Positions 40,722 through 50,006 of a stretch of 64,000 bases of DNA are shown in pieces. Each line of letters begins with the position of its first letter. The first letter of the stretch is position 1. Below the pieces are notes generated by a model. It was not told where the DNA came from and ran no database searches. It was given only the letters and a program-made list of their open reading frames with translations. A program made the translations under genes and the position numbers. Origin of the DNA: Stackebrandtia albiflava (GTDB lineage: Bacteria; Actinomycetota; Actinomycetes; Mycobacteriales; Micromonosporaceae). Location: positions 1,550,001 through 1,614,000 of the forward strand of contig NZ_VLLL01000006.1 in assembly GCF_007994225.1 (NCBI RefSeq), read 5' to 3'.

Positions 40722-41464
40722 CGGTTCACCCTGGACAGGATGTGTCGCCACGCCTCGCCGGTGGTCATCCGCCACCCGAGCCGTGCCACGACGCCCTCCT
40801 TCCACGGCTCGCCCGGCGGCACCTCCGGCCACTCCGGGATCCCCACGGCGGCCGGTGTCACGGCCTGCCACACGTCCACGAAGGGGTGCCCGCACACCAG
40901 TACGTGCGGTCCCGAGGCGCGGGCCGCGATCCGGCTCTCCTTGGAACCCGGCACGAGATGGTCGACCAGGACGCCCAGTCGCCGTTCGGCCGTCGGCGCG
41001 AACTCGGCCACCACGGCGGGCAGGTCGTCGATCCCCGCCAGGAACTCGACGGCGATCCCCTCCACGCGGAGGTCGTGCCCCCAGATCCGCTCCACGAGCT
41101 CGGCGTCGTGGACGCCCTCCACATAGATCCGGCTCCGGCGCGCGACCCGTGCCGTCGCATCGGTCACCGCCGTGGAACCGGAGGCCGACCGCAACCGGTG
41201 GGGCGGTGTCGTGGTGGCCTTCGGCCGTACCAGGGTCACCGGTTCACCGTCGATGAGGAAACCGGCGGGACGCCACGGGAACACCCGCCGCGCGCCGTGG
41301 CGGTCCTCAAGGGTGACACCGTCCTTGTCGCATGCGACGACCGCACCGCAGAAGCCGCCGACCGGGTCCTCCGCGACCACGTCCGGGGTCGCGACGACCT
41401 CCGGCACCGGTCTGCGGCGCGGCCCGCGCCGGTCTCCGGACAGGACGTCGTTGCCGTAACGCAT
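40643..41464 (-). CDS. DUF3097 family protein
   Basis: A 273-residue protein of the actinobacterial DUF3097 family, whose role is unknown. RIYVEGVHDAELVERIWGHDL in the middle (residues about 120-140) resembles Toprim-like acidic motifs, then HLVPGSKESRI and GHPFVDVWQAVTP follow. The Toprim comparison is inference. The ATG at 41464 is leaderless (CAGACT 6 nt upstream). It converges with the PfkB gene and overlaps its 3' end by 79 bp. Confidence 0.85.
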   Translation of the reverse strand: MRYGNDVLSGDRRGPRRRPVPEVVATPDVVAEDPVGGFCGAVVACDKDGVTLEDRHGARRVFPWRPAGFLIDGEPVTLVRPKATTTPPHRLRSASGSTAVTDATARVARRSRIYVEGVHDAELVERIWGHDLRVEGIAVEFLAGIDDLPAVVAEFAPTAERRLGVLVDHLVPGSKESRIAARASGPHVLVCGHPFVDVWQAVTPAAVGIPEWPEVPPGEPWKEGVVARLGWRMTTGEAWRHILSRVNRHTDLEPALLGRVEELIDFVTAPGTA

Positions 41465-41481
41465 CGCCCCAGTCTGACAGA

Positions 41482-41515
41482 GCGGTGCCCCGGCGAGGAT
41501 CCGCCGGGGCACCGC
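41482..41515 (-). terminator. Hairpin terminator after the subtilase
   Basis: GCGGTGCCCCGGC (41482-41494) pairs perfectly with 41503-41515 around an 8-nt loop, 7 bp past the stop of the minus-strand subtilase gene. Confidence 0.8.
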
Positions 41516-41521
41516 CGGACG

Positions 41522-44098
41522 TCAGCGGTCGATAGTCACGACCGGCGACTCCCAGATCTCGGGCGGGCCGTCGTCCAGTGACTTGAAGAACGACAGCCGC
41601 AGTGTGTACTCACCGTCGGGTGCGGGGGTGCCGTCGGCCAGCCGGGTGTCCCAGCCGTAGAAGTCCATGCCGGTTCCGGCGCCGCTGTTGCGGACCACCA
41701 TGAACTCCCTGACCGGTGTCGCCACCACCCGGCCGTCGCCGTCGACGACCTCCATGCGCAGCTCGGTCAGCATGGGGAAGCCGTGCGACAGCATCACCCA
41801 CGCCTCGCCGTCCGCCTCGGTGACCGTGATCGGCGCGTTCTCGCCGAAGTCGAAGTGGCCGGGACGCAGCGCCGGGTTGTCCAGTCCGGTGTTGACGTCG
41901 GTGAACGTCGGGTTGATCGCCGACACCGCGTGCCAGTCACCCGACACGCCCATGTAGGACACCCTGGACGACTCGCCGAAGAACAGCGGATCGAACTCCA
42001 CCCAGCCGCCGAACACGGTGCCGTCCGGGACGTTCTCGGGCTGGCCGATCCTGATGCGGACCGTGGTGCTGCCGTGCGGCGGCACGACGACCGTCCGTCG
42101 CACCTGGACCTCGGCGTCGGCGGTGACGAGGGTGTACTCGGAGGTGTAGGGCGGCGCGGCGCCGTGCCCGGCCTCGGTGTCGACCCGGTAGATCGCCGGC
42201 AGGAGACCGGTGTTGGTGAGGGTCACCTCGCGGGTCACCGTGGCACCCTCCAGCTCTCCCAGCGGGAGCTTCGCCGGTGACACGGTCGTCCTGGTCGCCA
42301 GCGCGGCGGGCAGGTCGATCAGCCCGGCACCCTGCTGCGCCACCGGGTGTAGGCCGTCGGCGGGCGCGCCGGAGAGTCCGGTCGGCCGGGCGGTCGACTG
42401 CAACAGGTCCCGGACCTGGCGTGGCGTCATGTCACCGCGTTCGGAGAGCAGCACCGCGACGGCACCGGCGACGTGCGGTGCGGCCATCGAGGTTCCGGAG
42501 TTCACGCCGTAATGTCCCATGTGGCTCGGCAGCGTAGAGAAGACGTAGCCGCCGGGCGCCACCAGGTCGGGCTTGTAGTCCAGTTCGTGGCTCGGTCCCC
42601 ACGAGCTGGACGCGTCGGGGGTGCCGACGTACTCGTCCTGGACGCCGATCCGCCAGTACGAGCCCCACTCCGCGGTGACGGTGCCGTCCTCGGCCAGCCG
42701 CTGCTGGATCAGCCGGGCGTCGTTCTGCCGGATCGCCACCGCCGGAACGGTGCCCGCGACACCCCAGAAGTGGCCCTCGGGGATCTCGTCCGGATCGGTC
42801 CACTCACTGTCGTCGTAGTACAGGACTCCGGCCGCGCCGCCCGCCGTCGCGTTGGCGACCATCGTCGTCGGTGTGCACGGGTACGCGCCGCCGGTGGACA
42901 GGACGAGCACGCCCGCGAGGCTTCCGGGTGCGGCGGGTTCGCAGACCGCGCCGCCGTCGACGATCTCCAGTGTCCCGGACGCGGGTGCCGCCGGACCGGT
43001 GTGGAAGACGTTGAACGGCACGGTCTCGCCGCTTCCGAGCGTCAACGCCAGGTGCGTGTACCCGGAGGAGTAGACGCTGCCGACCGTGATGGCCTCCGAG
43101 GCGATACCGGGGCTACCCGGCTTGAACGGCCCGGCGAAGCCGTTGCCGATGGCCACGACCGGTACGACCCCCTGAGCCGCCACCGCGTCGAGAGCCCTGG
43201 GCAGCAGGGCGTTCTGGTGGACCTGTGACTGCGCCTGGCCCAGACTGAGGTTCACCACGTCGACGCCGTCGGCCACCGCGCGCTCCAGCGCCTCCAGGAC
43301 GACCACGTCGGTGGTGGGGCGTTCCTCACCGAACACCCGGTAGGCCATGATCCGGGCGTCCTTGGCGACTCCCACCAGGGTGTCGTCCTCGCCCGCGGCG
43401 ATCCCGGCGACATGGGTGCCGTGGCCGCCCGACAGGGTCGCCTCGTCGTAGGGGTCGGGGTCGCGGTCGACGACGTCGTAGCCGCCGATCACCTTCTCGT
43501 TGGGGAACTCGCCGCCGCCGAGTGCGGGGTGGTGGTAGTCGATCCCGCTGTCGACGACTCCGATGACGACGCCTTCGCCGGTGGCGCCGTCGCGGTGCGC
43601 CTCGGGTACGCCGGTCAGGTCGGTGACCGTCACGTTCTCGCGCGTGACCTCTCCGTCTCCGGGCGACCGGTACGCCTCCACCGGTGGGGCGCTGTAGGTG
43701 TTGACCGGGTGCACGGCGATGACGCCGGGCAGGTCGGCGAGGGCGGCGGCGTGGGCACTGTCGACCTCGACCGCCACCGCGTTCATCACCGTGTCGTACC
43801 TGGCCAGCTCGGTGACCTCGACGTCGAGGCGGGCCGCCGAACGGGCCAGGCCGTCCTTTCCGGAGTCGCGGGCGGCGGCGTCACCGAACTCGACGATGAC
43901 CACCGTGTCCTCGCCGGACTCGGTGGGGACGCCGGGATCGGCGTTGCTGATGCCGGGTATCGCGGTCACGGCGAGGACGCCGAGCGCGATCCCGATCCTG
44001 GGGAAGATCGTAATCGTGGGCTCCTGGGGTAGGGGATCACTCGGGTGTGGGCCTTCGGCGCGTCGGCCCGTGCCGTGCGGGCCCGGTCGCCGGGTCAT
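41522..44098 (-). CDS. Secreted S8 subtilisin-like protease with PA insert
   Basis: A large secreted serine protease (858 residues from ATG 44098). A hydrophobic signal segment (IGIALGVLAVTAIPGISNA) is followed by an I9-type propeptide, the S8 catalytic domain and C-terminal beta domains. The catalytic triad is D183 (VVDSGID), H226 (GGHGTHVAG) and S at about 537 (NSGTSMAAP); a PA domain is inserted at about 350-460. ATG 44098 overlaps the regulator stop (ATGA) but puts 34 residues before the signal helix. An ATT codon at 44014 with CAGGAG 6 nt upstream would give a normal signal peptide. Confidence 0.88.
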   Translation of the reverse strand: MTRRPGPHGTGRRAEGPHPSDPLPQEPTITIFPRIGIALGVLAVTAIPGISNADPGVPTESGEDTVVIVEFGDAAARDSGKDGLARSAARLDVEVTELARYDTVMNAVAVEVDSAHAAALADLPGVIAVHPVNTYSAPPVEAYRSPGDGEVTRENVTVTDLTGVPEAHRDGATGEGVVIGVVDSGIDYHHPALGGGEFPNEKVIGGYDVVDRDPDPYDEATLSGGHGTHVAGIAAGEDDTLVGVAKDARIMAYRVFGEERPTTDVVVLEALERAVADGVDVVNLSLGQAQSQVHQNALLPRALDAVAAQGVVPVVAIGNGFAGPFKPGSPGIASEAITVGSVYSSGYTHLALTLGSGETVPFNVFHTGPAAPASGTLEIVDGGAVCEPAAPGSLAGVLVLSTGGAYPCTPTTMVANATAGGAAGVLYYDDSEWTDPDEIPEGHFWGVAGTVPAVAIRQNDARLIQQRLAEDGTVTAEWGSYWRIGVQDEYVGTPDASSSWGPSHELDYKPDLVAPGGYVFSTLPSHMGHYGVNSGTSMAAPHVAGAVAVLLSERGDMTPRQVRDLLQSTARPTGLSGAPADGLHPVAQQGAGLIDLPAALATRTTVSPAKLPLGELEGATVTREVTLTNTGLLPAIYRVDTEAGHGAAPPYTSEYTLVTADAEVQVRRTVVVPPHGSTTVRIRIGQPENVPDGTVFGGWVEFDPLFFGESSRVSYMGVSGDWHAVSAINPTFTDVNTGLDNPALRPGHFDFGENAPITVTEADGEAWVMLSHGFPMLTELRMEVVDGDGRVVATPVREFMVVRNSGAGTGMDFYGWDTRLADGTPAPDGEYTLRLSFFKSLDDGPPEIWESPVVTIDR

Positions 44099-44625
44099 TC
44101 GGGGATCTCGGTCTCCGGGGAGGGGTAGACCGTCAGGGCGATGCCGTACCGGTCGTGCCCGGGGCCGGCGTCGGGGAGGTCGTCCGGTCCGGCGAGGTGC
44201 AGCAGGACCTCCCGCAGCCGGTCCAGTTGTTCACGGGTCAGCCGGACGTGCCGGATGCCGAGGAACTCCGGTGCGGCGGGCGTGGCGGCCATCTCGTCGG
44301 CGACGCCGCGCATGAGGCTCGCGACACCGGCGGGGTCGGCCTCGGCGGTCGCCCTGGGGATGTGGTGATTGCGCTGCGGCCGGTGGTAGTACCGGGTGGT
44401 TCCGCCCCGCACCGACGCGGTACGGGCGACGGCGACGAGCCCGGCGCGTTCCAGTATTCCGAGGTGGTGGGCGATGTTGCCCTTGAGCGTGTCCAGCATC
44501 CGCGCCAGTTGGCCGGCGGTCGCCTCCCTGTCGTCCAGGACGGACAGAATGCGCTGGCGCAGTGGGTGCGCCAGCGCCTTGTACTGGGCGGCGTCGGCGG
44601 TCGGGACCGTTTCGTCGTCGGACAC
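44095..44625 (-). CDS. Helix-turn-helix regulator (HTH_20/ArsR-like) of the subtilase
   Basis: A 176-residue regulator. ALAHPLRQRILSVLDDREAT and AGQLARMLDTLKGNIAHHLGIL-type winged helix, here as ARMLDTLKGNIAHHL; a C-terminal domain with RHVRLTREQLDRLREVLLHL follows. The GTG at 44625 is leaderless. The stop overlaps the subtilase ATG (ATGA), so both are expressed together. Autorepression through the promoter repeat is likely. Signal unknown. Confidence 0.87.
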   Translation of the reverse strand: MSDDETVPTADAAQYKALAHPLRQRILSVLDDREATAGQLARMLDTLKGNIAHHLGILERAGLVAVARTASVRGGTTRYYHRPQRNHHIPRATAEADPAGVASLMRGVADEMAATPAAPEFLGIRHVRLTREQLDRLREVLLHLAGPDDLPDAGPGHDRYGIALTVYPSPETEIPE

Positions 44626-44631
44626 CGGCTA

Positions 44632-44660
44632 AGTGTCAATTTCTCTTGATACTTTGTCAA
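44632..44660 (-). promoter_or_regulatory. Promoter and candidate operator of the regulator-subtilase operon
   Basis: TTGACA (complement of 44655-44660) and GACACT (complement of 44632-44637) are 17 bp apart. The region reads TTGACAAAGTATCAA on the minus strand, an imperfect palindrome over the -35, and a second TTGACA word follows. Confidence 0.7.
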
Positions 44661-44685
44661 TACCGCCGGCCGTGTGACTGCGGTC

Positions 44686-45906
44686 TCAGCCGGGTGAGCC
44701 GGTGGCCACCAGATCGGGACTCGCCGGACGCGAACGCCGGTACACCGCCAGCGTCTCCCGCGCCACCCGGTCCCACGTGTACCGGCTCAACACCCGCTGC
44801 CGCCCCGACCGGCCCATCCGGTTGCGGGTGGCCGGGTCACGTGACAACCGGGTCACCGCCAACGCCAGGTCCTCGACCCGGCCGCCGGGCACCAGCAGGC
44901 CCGTCACCTGGTCCTCGACGCTGTCGGTCAGGCCCCCGACCGCCTCCGCCACCACCGGGACACCGCAGGCCATCGCCTCCAGCGGGACGATCCCGAACGA
45001 CTCGTACCACGGCGTGCACAGCAGCAGGTCGGCGTCGCACAGCAACCCGGGAAGCCGGTCGCGATCGGTCTGGCCGACGAACCTCACCCGGTCGGCGACA
45101 CCGTGCCGCAGTGCCACCGCGCGAAGCCTGCGGGCCTCGGGATCGGCGGCCAGTTCCGCCTCGGGGGGTCCGCCCGCGATCACCAGTTCGGTGTCGGGCA
45201 ACTGGGCGAGCACCCGGATCGACTTCTCGAAACCCTTGTGCGGCACCAGCCTGCCCACCGCCACCAGGCGATGCCGGAACCGGCGCGGTTCGCCGTGCCC
45301 CCGCCCCGGACGGAACAGGTCGGTGTCGACACCGCACGGCACCACCGACAACCTCTCCGGCGACACCCCCATCGCGGTGAGTTCGGCGGCCTCACTGGAG
45401 CAGCTCGCCACCACGCCGGTGGCGTGGTGACCGATGTGGCGTTCGCCGGGGATGCGCTGCGGTGGGCTGGCGTCGGCCCGCCCGAAGTGACGTCGCTTGA
45501 CCACGCCGAGCGCGTGGAACGACTGCAGGACCGGCACGCCCAGTCCCCGGGTGGCGCTCAGCGCCGCGAGTCCCGACATCCAGAAGTGCGCGTGGACGAG
45601 ATCGGGCCGCCGCCGTCTCCAGTCGTTGCGCAGCCACCTGGTGAACCGCGGCATGTACGGCGGCAGTTCCTCCTTCGGCAGTCGCGTCGCGGGACCGGCC
45701 GGCACGTGCACCACGCGGTACCCGGCGTCGGCGACCACCCGCACCGGTTGCGCCGGGTCGTCGCGCCGTGTGTAGACGGTCACCTCGCAACCCGACCTGG
45801 TCAGCGCCGCCGACAGTTCCGCGACGAAGAGGTTCTGCCCGCCGGCGCCGGACTCCCCGAGCGACGCCAGCGGATTCGAGTGTTCCGACACCATGGATAT
45901 CCTCAT
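44686..45906 (-). CDS. GT4-family glycosyltransferase
   Basis: A 406-residue GT-B glycosyltransferase. N-terminal ESGAGGQNLFVAELSAALTR is the glycine-rich acceptor-side loop of GT4 enzymes, HAHFWMSGL lies in the first domain, VAVGRLVPHKGFEKSIRVL begins the second, and ESFGIVPLEAMACGVPVVA carries the EX7E catalytic motif. Features resemble MshA (mycothiol synthesis) and sucrose-synthase-like enzymes, but the acceptor cannot be assigned. The ATG at 45906 has GGAGG 7 nt upstream; a shorter start is at 45894. It is upstream of the regulator gene, in the same direction. Confidence 0.85.
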   Translation of the reverse strand: MRISMVSEHSNPLASLGESGAGGQNLFVAELSAALTRSGCEVTVYTRRDDPAQPVRVVADAGYRVVHVPAGPATRLPKEELPPYMPRFTRWLRNDWRRRRPDLVHAHFWMSGLAALSATRGLGVPVLQSFHALGVVKRRHFGRADASPPQRIPGERHIGHHATGVVASCSSEAAELTAMGVSPERLSVVPCGVDTDLFRPGRGHGEPRRFRHRLVAVGRLVPHKGFEKSIRVLAQLPDTELVIAGGPPEAELAADPEARRLRAVALRHGVADRVRFVGQTDRDRLPGLLCDADLLLCTPWYESFGIVPLEAMACGVPVVAEAVGGLTDSVEDQVTGLLVPGGRVEDLALAVTRLSRDPATRNRMGRSGRQRVLSRYTWDRVARETLAVYRRSRPASPDLVATGSPG

Positions 45907-46325
45907 AGGACGGCCTCCGTGTGCTTGTGGGCGACCGGTCCGATGCCTGGCACATCGGGTCGCCGGGCGCGCGGCCGGGCTACCGAGCACGTCGTTGGGC
46001 CGGATCTTCCGTTTCACCGCGCATGGGATCGGGCGGTTCACGCCGGACGGCCAGGTGGAACCGGCCCCATCAGTCCACCGAAGCCGGAGGGACGAGGAAA
46101 GGGGCGTTCGACGGCCCGGAACGGGACCGGTGGCCGGTGCGGAGGTGACCTTCGGCCGTTGCGGGCCGCGTGGAACGCGATTCCTCCGATCCGGAGGCCG
46201 CCCGAGGTGCCTTGTCATAGGCTCGACGCGAATGTCACGGGTGTGCCCGGAACCGGTCCGCGTGACCCGGCCCGGCCCTCCGCCGAACGCGCACGTGACC
46301 GGTGACCGTGCCGAGGGGAGAACTC
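45907..46325. other. 419-bp intergenic region
   Basis: No gene is supported. It separates the divergent glycosyltransferase and glucose-dehydrogenase-like genes. A TAGGCT box at 46218-46223 may drive the right-hand gene with a leader of about 95 nt; no good -35 or repeat is seen. Confidence 0.35.
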
Positions 46326-47378
46326 ATGCGAGCACTGACCGTGGTGGCCGGACGCGCCGACTCCATGGCGGTGTCGGACGTGCCCGAACCGGAGCCCGCC
46401 GCCGACGAGATCCTGGTCCGCGGCCTGGCCGTGGGCGTGTGCGGAACCGACCGGGAGATCGCCGCCGCCGAGTACGGTGAGGCGCCACCCGGACGTGAGC
46501 ACCTGGTCATCGGGCACGAATCGCTCGGTCGCGTCGTCAGTGCCCCGGAGAACAGCGGGTTCGACACCGACGACTACATCGTCGGCATCGTCCGGCGCCC
46601 CGACCCCGAGCCCTGCGGCGCCTGCGCCCGCGGCGAGTTCGACATGTGCCGCAACGGCCGCTACACCGAGCGCGGCATCAAGGGCCTCGACGGCTACGCG
46701 AGTCAACAGTGGGTCGTACCCACCGAGTACGCCGTCAAGGTCCCGGCCACCCTCGGTGACCTGGGCATCCTCGTCGAGCCCGCGTCGGTGTTGGCCAAGG
46801 CGTGGGACCAGATCGACGCGGTCGGGAACCGGTCGTGGTTCGCCCCCGAGTCGGTACTGGTCACCGGGGCCGGGCCGATCGGGCTGCTCGCGGCGATGTT
46901 CGGGGTGCAGCGGGGGCTCGACGTCCACGTCCTCGACCGGGTCGAGGACGGCCCGAAACCGCGACTCGTCGAGGCGCTGGGCGCCACCTACCACCACGAG
47001 GACATGCGGGACCTCGCCGGACGGCTCGAACCGGACATCGTCATCGAGGCCACCGGTGCCCCGGCGGTCATCACGCCCGCGCTGACCGTCACCGGGCCGT
47101 ACGGGATCGTGTGCGTCACGGGCGTGTCCACCCCCGGCCGCACCACCCGCGTGGACATGGGCGAGGTCAACCGGGAGATCGTGCTGGACAACGACGTCGT
47201 CATCGGCTCCGTCAACGCCAACCGCAGGCACTACGCGGGCGCCGTCGACGCCCTGGCGGCCGCCGACCGGGACTGGGTGGCCCGGCTGATCTCACGCCGG
47301 GTGCCGCTGTCCGACTTCGCCGAGGCGTTCGCGCCCCTCGAGGACGACGTCAAGGTCGTCATCACCATCGACGGGTGA
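46326..47378 (+). CDS. Glucose 1-dehydrogenase-like zinc alcohol dehydrogenase
   Basis: A 350-residue MDR-family enzyme like archaeal/actinobacterial glucose dehydrogenases. Catalytic zinc ligands are in VGVCGTDREI and GHESLGRV; the structural zinc site is PCGACARGEFDMC; the Rossmann motif is VTGAGPIGLLAAMF. The C-terminal domain (VDMGEVNREIVLDNDVVIGS) is typical of Glu_dehyd_C. GAGGGGAG precedes the ATG. It would oxidise glucose or a related sugar with NAD(P). A second sugar oxidase-like protein is at 16012, unrelated in sequence. Confidence 0.88.
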   Translation: MRALTVVAGRADSMAVSDVPEPEPAADEILVRGLAVGVCGTDREIAAAEYGEAPPGREHLVIGHESLGRVVSAPENSGFDTDDYIVGIVRRPDPEPCGACARGEFDMCRNGRYTERGIKGLDGYASQQWVVPTEYAVKVPATLGDLGILVEPASVLAKAWDQIDAVGNRSWFAPESVLVTGAGPIGLLAAMFGVQRGLDVHVLDRVEDGPKPRLVEALGATYHHEDMRDLAGRLEPDIVIEATGAPAVITPALTVTGPYGIVCVTGVSTPGRTTRVDMGEVNREIVLDNDVVIGSVNANRRHYAGAVDALAAADRDWVARLISRRVPLSDFAEAFAPLEDDVKVVITIDG

Positions 47379-47669
47379 CCCCTCCGGGCCGACCTCACCC
47401 CGCCGCCCTCCTCGCGGCCTGGTTGGCCGTACGACCATCGACATGCCTCGAATAAGCCCTGATGTCCGATTTCCGGCCGTCGTATGACCCACCAAGCCGG
47501 GGAATCGGGGCGGGCGGGTGGTGTGGGTCGCTGCCGGGCCGCCCGCGCGGTGCCGCCGCGCCCGGCGGCGGACAATGGCCCCGAATCGGGACGAGTCCCG
47601 TGATCCCCAACTGACGCACATCGGATCCCACGCCCCGCGCGACGGATCCCGCGAAGAGGACGGTGCCGG
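47379..47669. other. 291-bp intergenic region with imperfect inverted repeat
   Basis: GGCCGTACGAC (47425-47435) and GTCGTATGACC (47479-47489) are imperfect complements (9 of 11) and might bind a regulator of the FAD-dependent gene. Nothing else is supported. Confidence 0.3.
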
Positions 47670-48992
47670 ATGTCCACGACCACACTCGTCATCGGTGGCG
47701 GTGCCGCCGGGGTCATGCTCGCCAGGCGGTTGAGCCGGTCCGGTGGGGACGTGATCCTGGTGGACCCGTCGGCCGACCCCGGTGCGGGCGTCGCCTACGG
47801 CACCGCCGCGCCGTGGCACCTGCTGAACTCGCCGGCCGCCACCATGAGCGTCGACTCCGAGGAAGCGGGCCACTTCATGACCTGGGCCGACCGGGCGGGC
47901 AGCCCGATCGGCGCCGGCGACTTCGCACCCCGCCCGCTGTACGGCCGCTACCTGCGCGCGGTGCTGGCGGAGGCCCTGTCCGACCACGGTGACCGGGTCC
48001 GCCTGGTGACCGGCACGGTCGCGGAACTGCGTCCCGGCCGGGACGGGGTGACGGCCCGGCTGACCGACGGCGGCGTCCTCACGGCCGACCACGCGATCAT
48101 CGCCACCGGGAACCCGGCGTCGCAGCACCCGCTTCCCGGCCTCGCCGACCACCCCCGCTACGTGCCGACACCGTGGCACCACTCGGAACCCCTGCGTGAC
48201 CTGCCCGGCCCCGTCCTGCTCATCGGCACCGGGCTCACCGCCGTGGACGTGGCGCTCAGTGTCGCGGTGGGGGAGCGGGCGGACCCGATCACCGCGATCT
48301 CCCGCCACGGCCTGGTGCCCGCCGGTCACCGGCGGCCCGACGAGGTCGCCGCCGTGCAGACCCGCACCCCCGAACCCGACCGGTCGCTCGCCCGGCTGAC
48401 GGCCGAGGTCCGCAGGTCGGTCGGCGACACCGGCGACTGGCGCGCGGTGGTGGACGGCCTCCGCCCCCGGGTGGACCAGCTGTGGGAGGGGCTGTCCGAC
48501 GAGGGCCGGGAACGTTTCCTCGCCCATCTCGCCCGCGTCTGGGAGGTACACCGGCACCGGATGGCGCCGCACGTGGCCGCCCGGTTCCACCGGTTGCGCG
48601 ACACCGGCCGCCTCGACCTGCGCGCCGACCGCATCACCGCGGTGCACGCCGGGGACCCGGGGCACATCGGCGTCGAGTTCGCCTCGGGTGTGAGCGGCCG
48701 GTACGGGACGATCGTCAACTGCACCGGTCCGGGCAGACTGCCGGGATCGGCGAACCCGCTGGTGGCGCGCCTGCTGGCCGACGGAGTCGCCGCGATCGGG
48801 CCGTTCCGGCTGGGGTTGGACGTCGACGGCAACGGCCGGCTCGTCGGGGCCGACGGCTGGGTACACGAAAGACTGTGGACGATCGGCGCGTTGCGGCGGG
48901 GAAGGCTGTGGGAGACCACGGCCGTGCCCGAGATCCGGGCGCAGGCCGACCGGATCGCCGGAGCGCTGACCGGTTCGGTCGCCCGCGCCTGA
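47670..48992 (+). CDS. FAD/NAD(P)-binding oxidoreductase
   Basis: A 440-residue flavoprotein. The FAD-binding motif is LVIGGGAAGVMLARRL at residues 5-20; LLNSPAATMSV and YLRAVLAEAL fit the FAD/NAD(P)-binding protein group with the NAD_binding_9 domain. LIGTGLTAVDVAL is the second nucleotide-binding motif and NCTGPG lies in the C-terminal third. Substrate is unknown; such proteins are sometimes lysine/ornithine monooxygenase-like. GAGGA precedes the ATG by 8-10 nt. It stands alone, convergent with proC. Confidence 0.8.
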   Translation: MSTTTLVIGGGAAGVMLARRLSRSGGDVILVDPSADPGAGVAYGTAAPWHLLNSPAATMSVDSEEAGHFMTWADRAGSPIGAGDFAPRPLYGRYLRAVLAEALSDHGDRVRLVTGTVAELRPGRDGVTARLTDGGVLTADHAIIATGNPASQHPLPGLADHPRYVPTPWHHSEPLRDLPGPVLLIGTGLTAVDVALSVAVGERADPITAISRHGLVPAGHRRPDEVAAVQTRTPEPDRSLARLTAEVRRSVGDTGDWRAVVDGLRPRVDQLWEGLSDEGRERFLAHLARVWEVHRHRMAPHVAARFHRLRDTGRLDLRADRITAVHAGDPGHIGVEFASGVSGRYGTIVNCTGPGRLPGSANPLVARLLADGVAAIGPFRLGLDVDGNGRLVGADGWVHERLWTIGALRRGRLWETTAVPEIRAQADRIAGALTGSVARA

Positions 48993-49103
48993 CCGCCGAC
49001 CGTTTCGACGGGTGGACGTTCCCTGGGGTCGAGTCGGATGGGCACGACGAGTCGGTGCCGGGAATCGCCCGGTGACGGGCCGGTGTCCCCGTCCGATCAC
49101 CTG

Positions 49104-49907
49104 TCAGGTGATCGACTCCGCGATCGCCTGCGCCCGGTCGCGGGCGGCCTCCACGGCGTCGGCCACGGCGGCGCGCACCCGGTGCCGTTCGAGTTCCCGG
49201 ACCGCGTTGATGGTGGTGCCGGCCGGTGAGGTGACGGCCTCCCGCAGCCGCACCGGGTGTTCTCCCGTCTCCCGCAACATCGCCGCGGCGCCCACTGCGG
49301 TCTGCACGATGAGTTCGTGGGCGACGGTGCGCGGCAGACCCAGTAGGATCGCCGCGTCAGTCATCGCCTCCACCAGGTAGTAGAAGTAGGCCGGACCGGA
49401 TCCCGACAGCGCCGTCACGGCGTCCTGCTGCTTCTCCGGCAGGATCAGGGTGCGGCCCAACGGTTTGAACAGGTTCTCGGCGTGCTCCAGGTCGCTCGCC
49501 GAGGCGAACCGGCCCGCGGAGAGCACCGTCATCGCCTGGTCCACCAGCGCCGGTGTGTTCGGCATCGCCCGCACCACCGCCGTGCCGTCGGGCAGCCGCT
49601 TCTCGAAGAAGCCCGTCGGAAGGCCCGCGCACAGCGACACCACCAGTCGTCCCGCCGGAAGGCCGGACAGCTCCGTCAACAGGTCGGCGGCGTCCTGCGG
49701 TTTCACCGCCACGACGGCGATCTCGGCGGCCTCCACCGCCTCGGCGGTCGGCAACACCCTGACGCCCAGGGACTCCCGCACCACCTCGGCCTGCTCAGGG
49801 CGCCGCACGGTCGCGATCAGTTCGTCGGCGCCACGCCCCGACCTACGCAGTCCACTCAGTACGGTCTGGCCGATGCGGCCCGCGCCGAGTACCGCCACAG
49901 TGGTCAT
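49104..49907 (-). CDS. proC: Pyrroline-5-carboxylate reductase
   Basis: A 267-residue enzyme reducing pyrroline-5-carboxylate to proline with NAD(P)H. N-terminal VAVLGAGRIGQTVLSGL, VVAVKPQD, VRAMPNTPALV and SGSGPAYFYYLVEAM are family motifs; the C-terminal signature is VTSPAGTTINAVRELE. AGGAGG precedes the ATG by 5-6 nt. It follows rocD by 99 bp on the same strand; together they turn ornithine into proline by way of pyrroline-5-carboxylate. Confidence 0.95.
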   Translation of the reverse strand: MTTVAVLGAGRIGQTVLSGLRRSGRGADELIATVRRPEQAEVVRESLGVRVLPTAEAVEAAEIAVVAVKPQDAADLLTELSGLPAGRLVVSLCAGLPTGFFEKRLPDGTAVVRAMPNTPALVDQAMTVLSAGRFASASDLEHAENLFKPLGRTLILPEKQQDAVTALSGSGPAYFYYLVEAMTDAAILLGLPRTVAHELIVQTAVGAAAMLRETGEHPVRLREAVTSPAGTTINAVRELERHRVRAAVADAVEAARDRAQAIAESIT

Positions 49908-50006
49908 CCGATCCTCCTGGTTCCTTGCGTACGGATGTCGCGGCCCCCACGGGACCGACGGCGCGAGACCGAACCGGAGGACGCCACACCGCCGCGGAGG
50001 TGTCCC

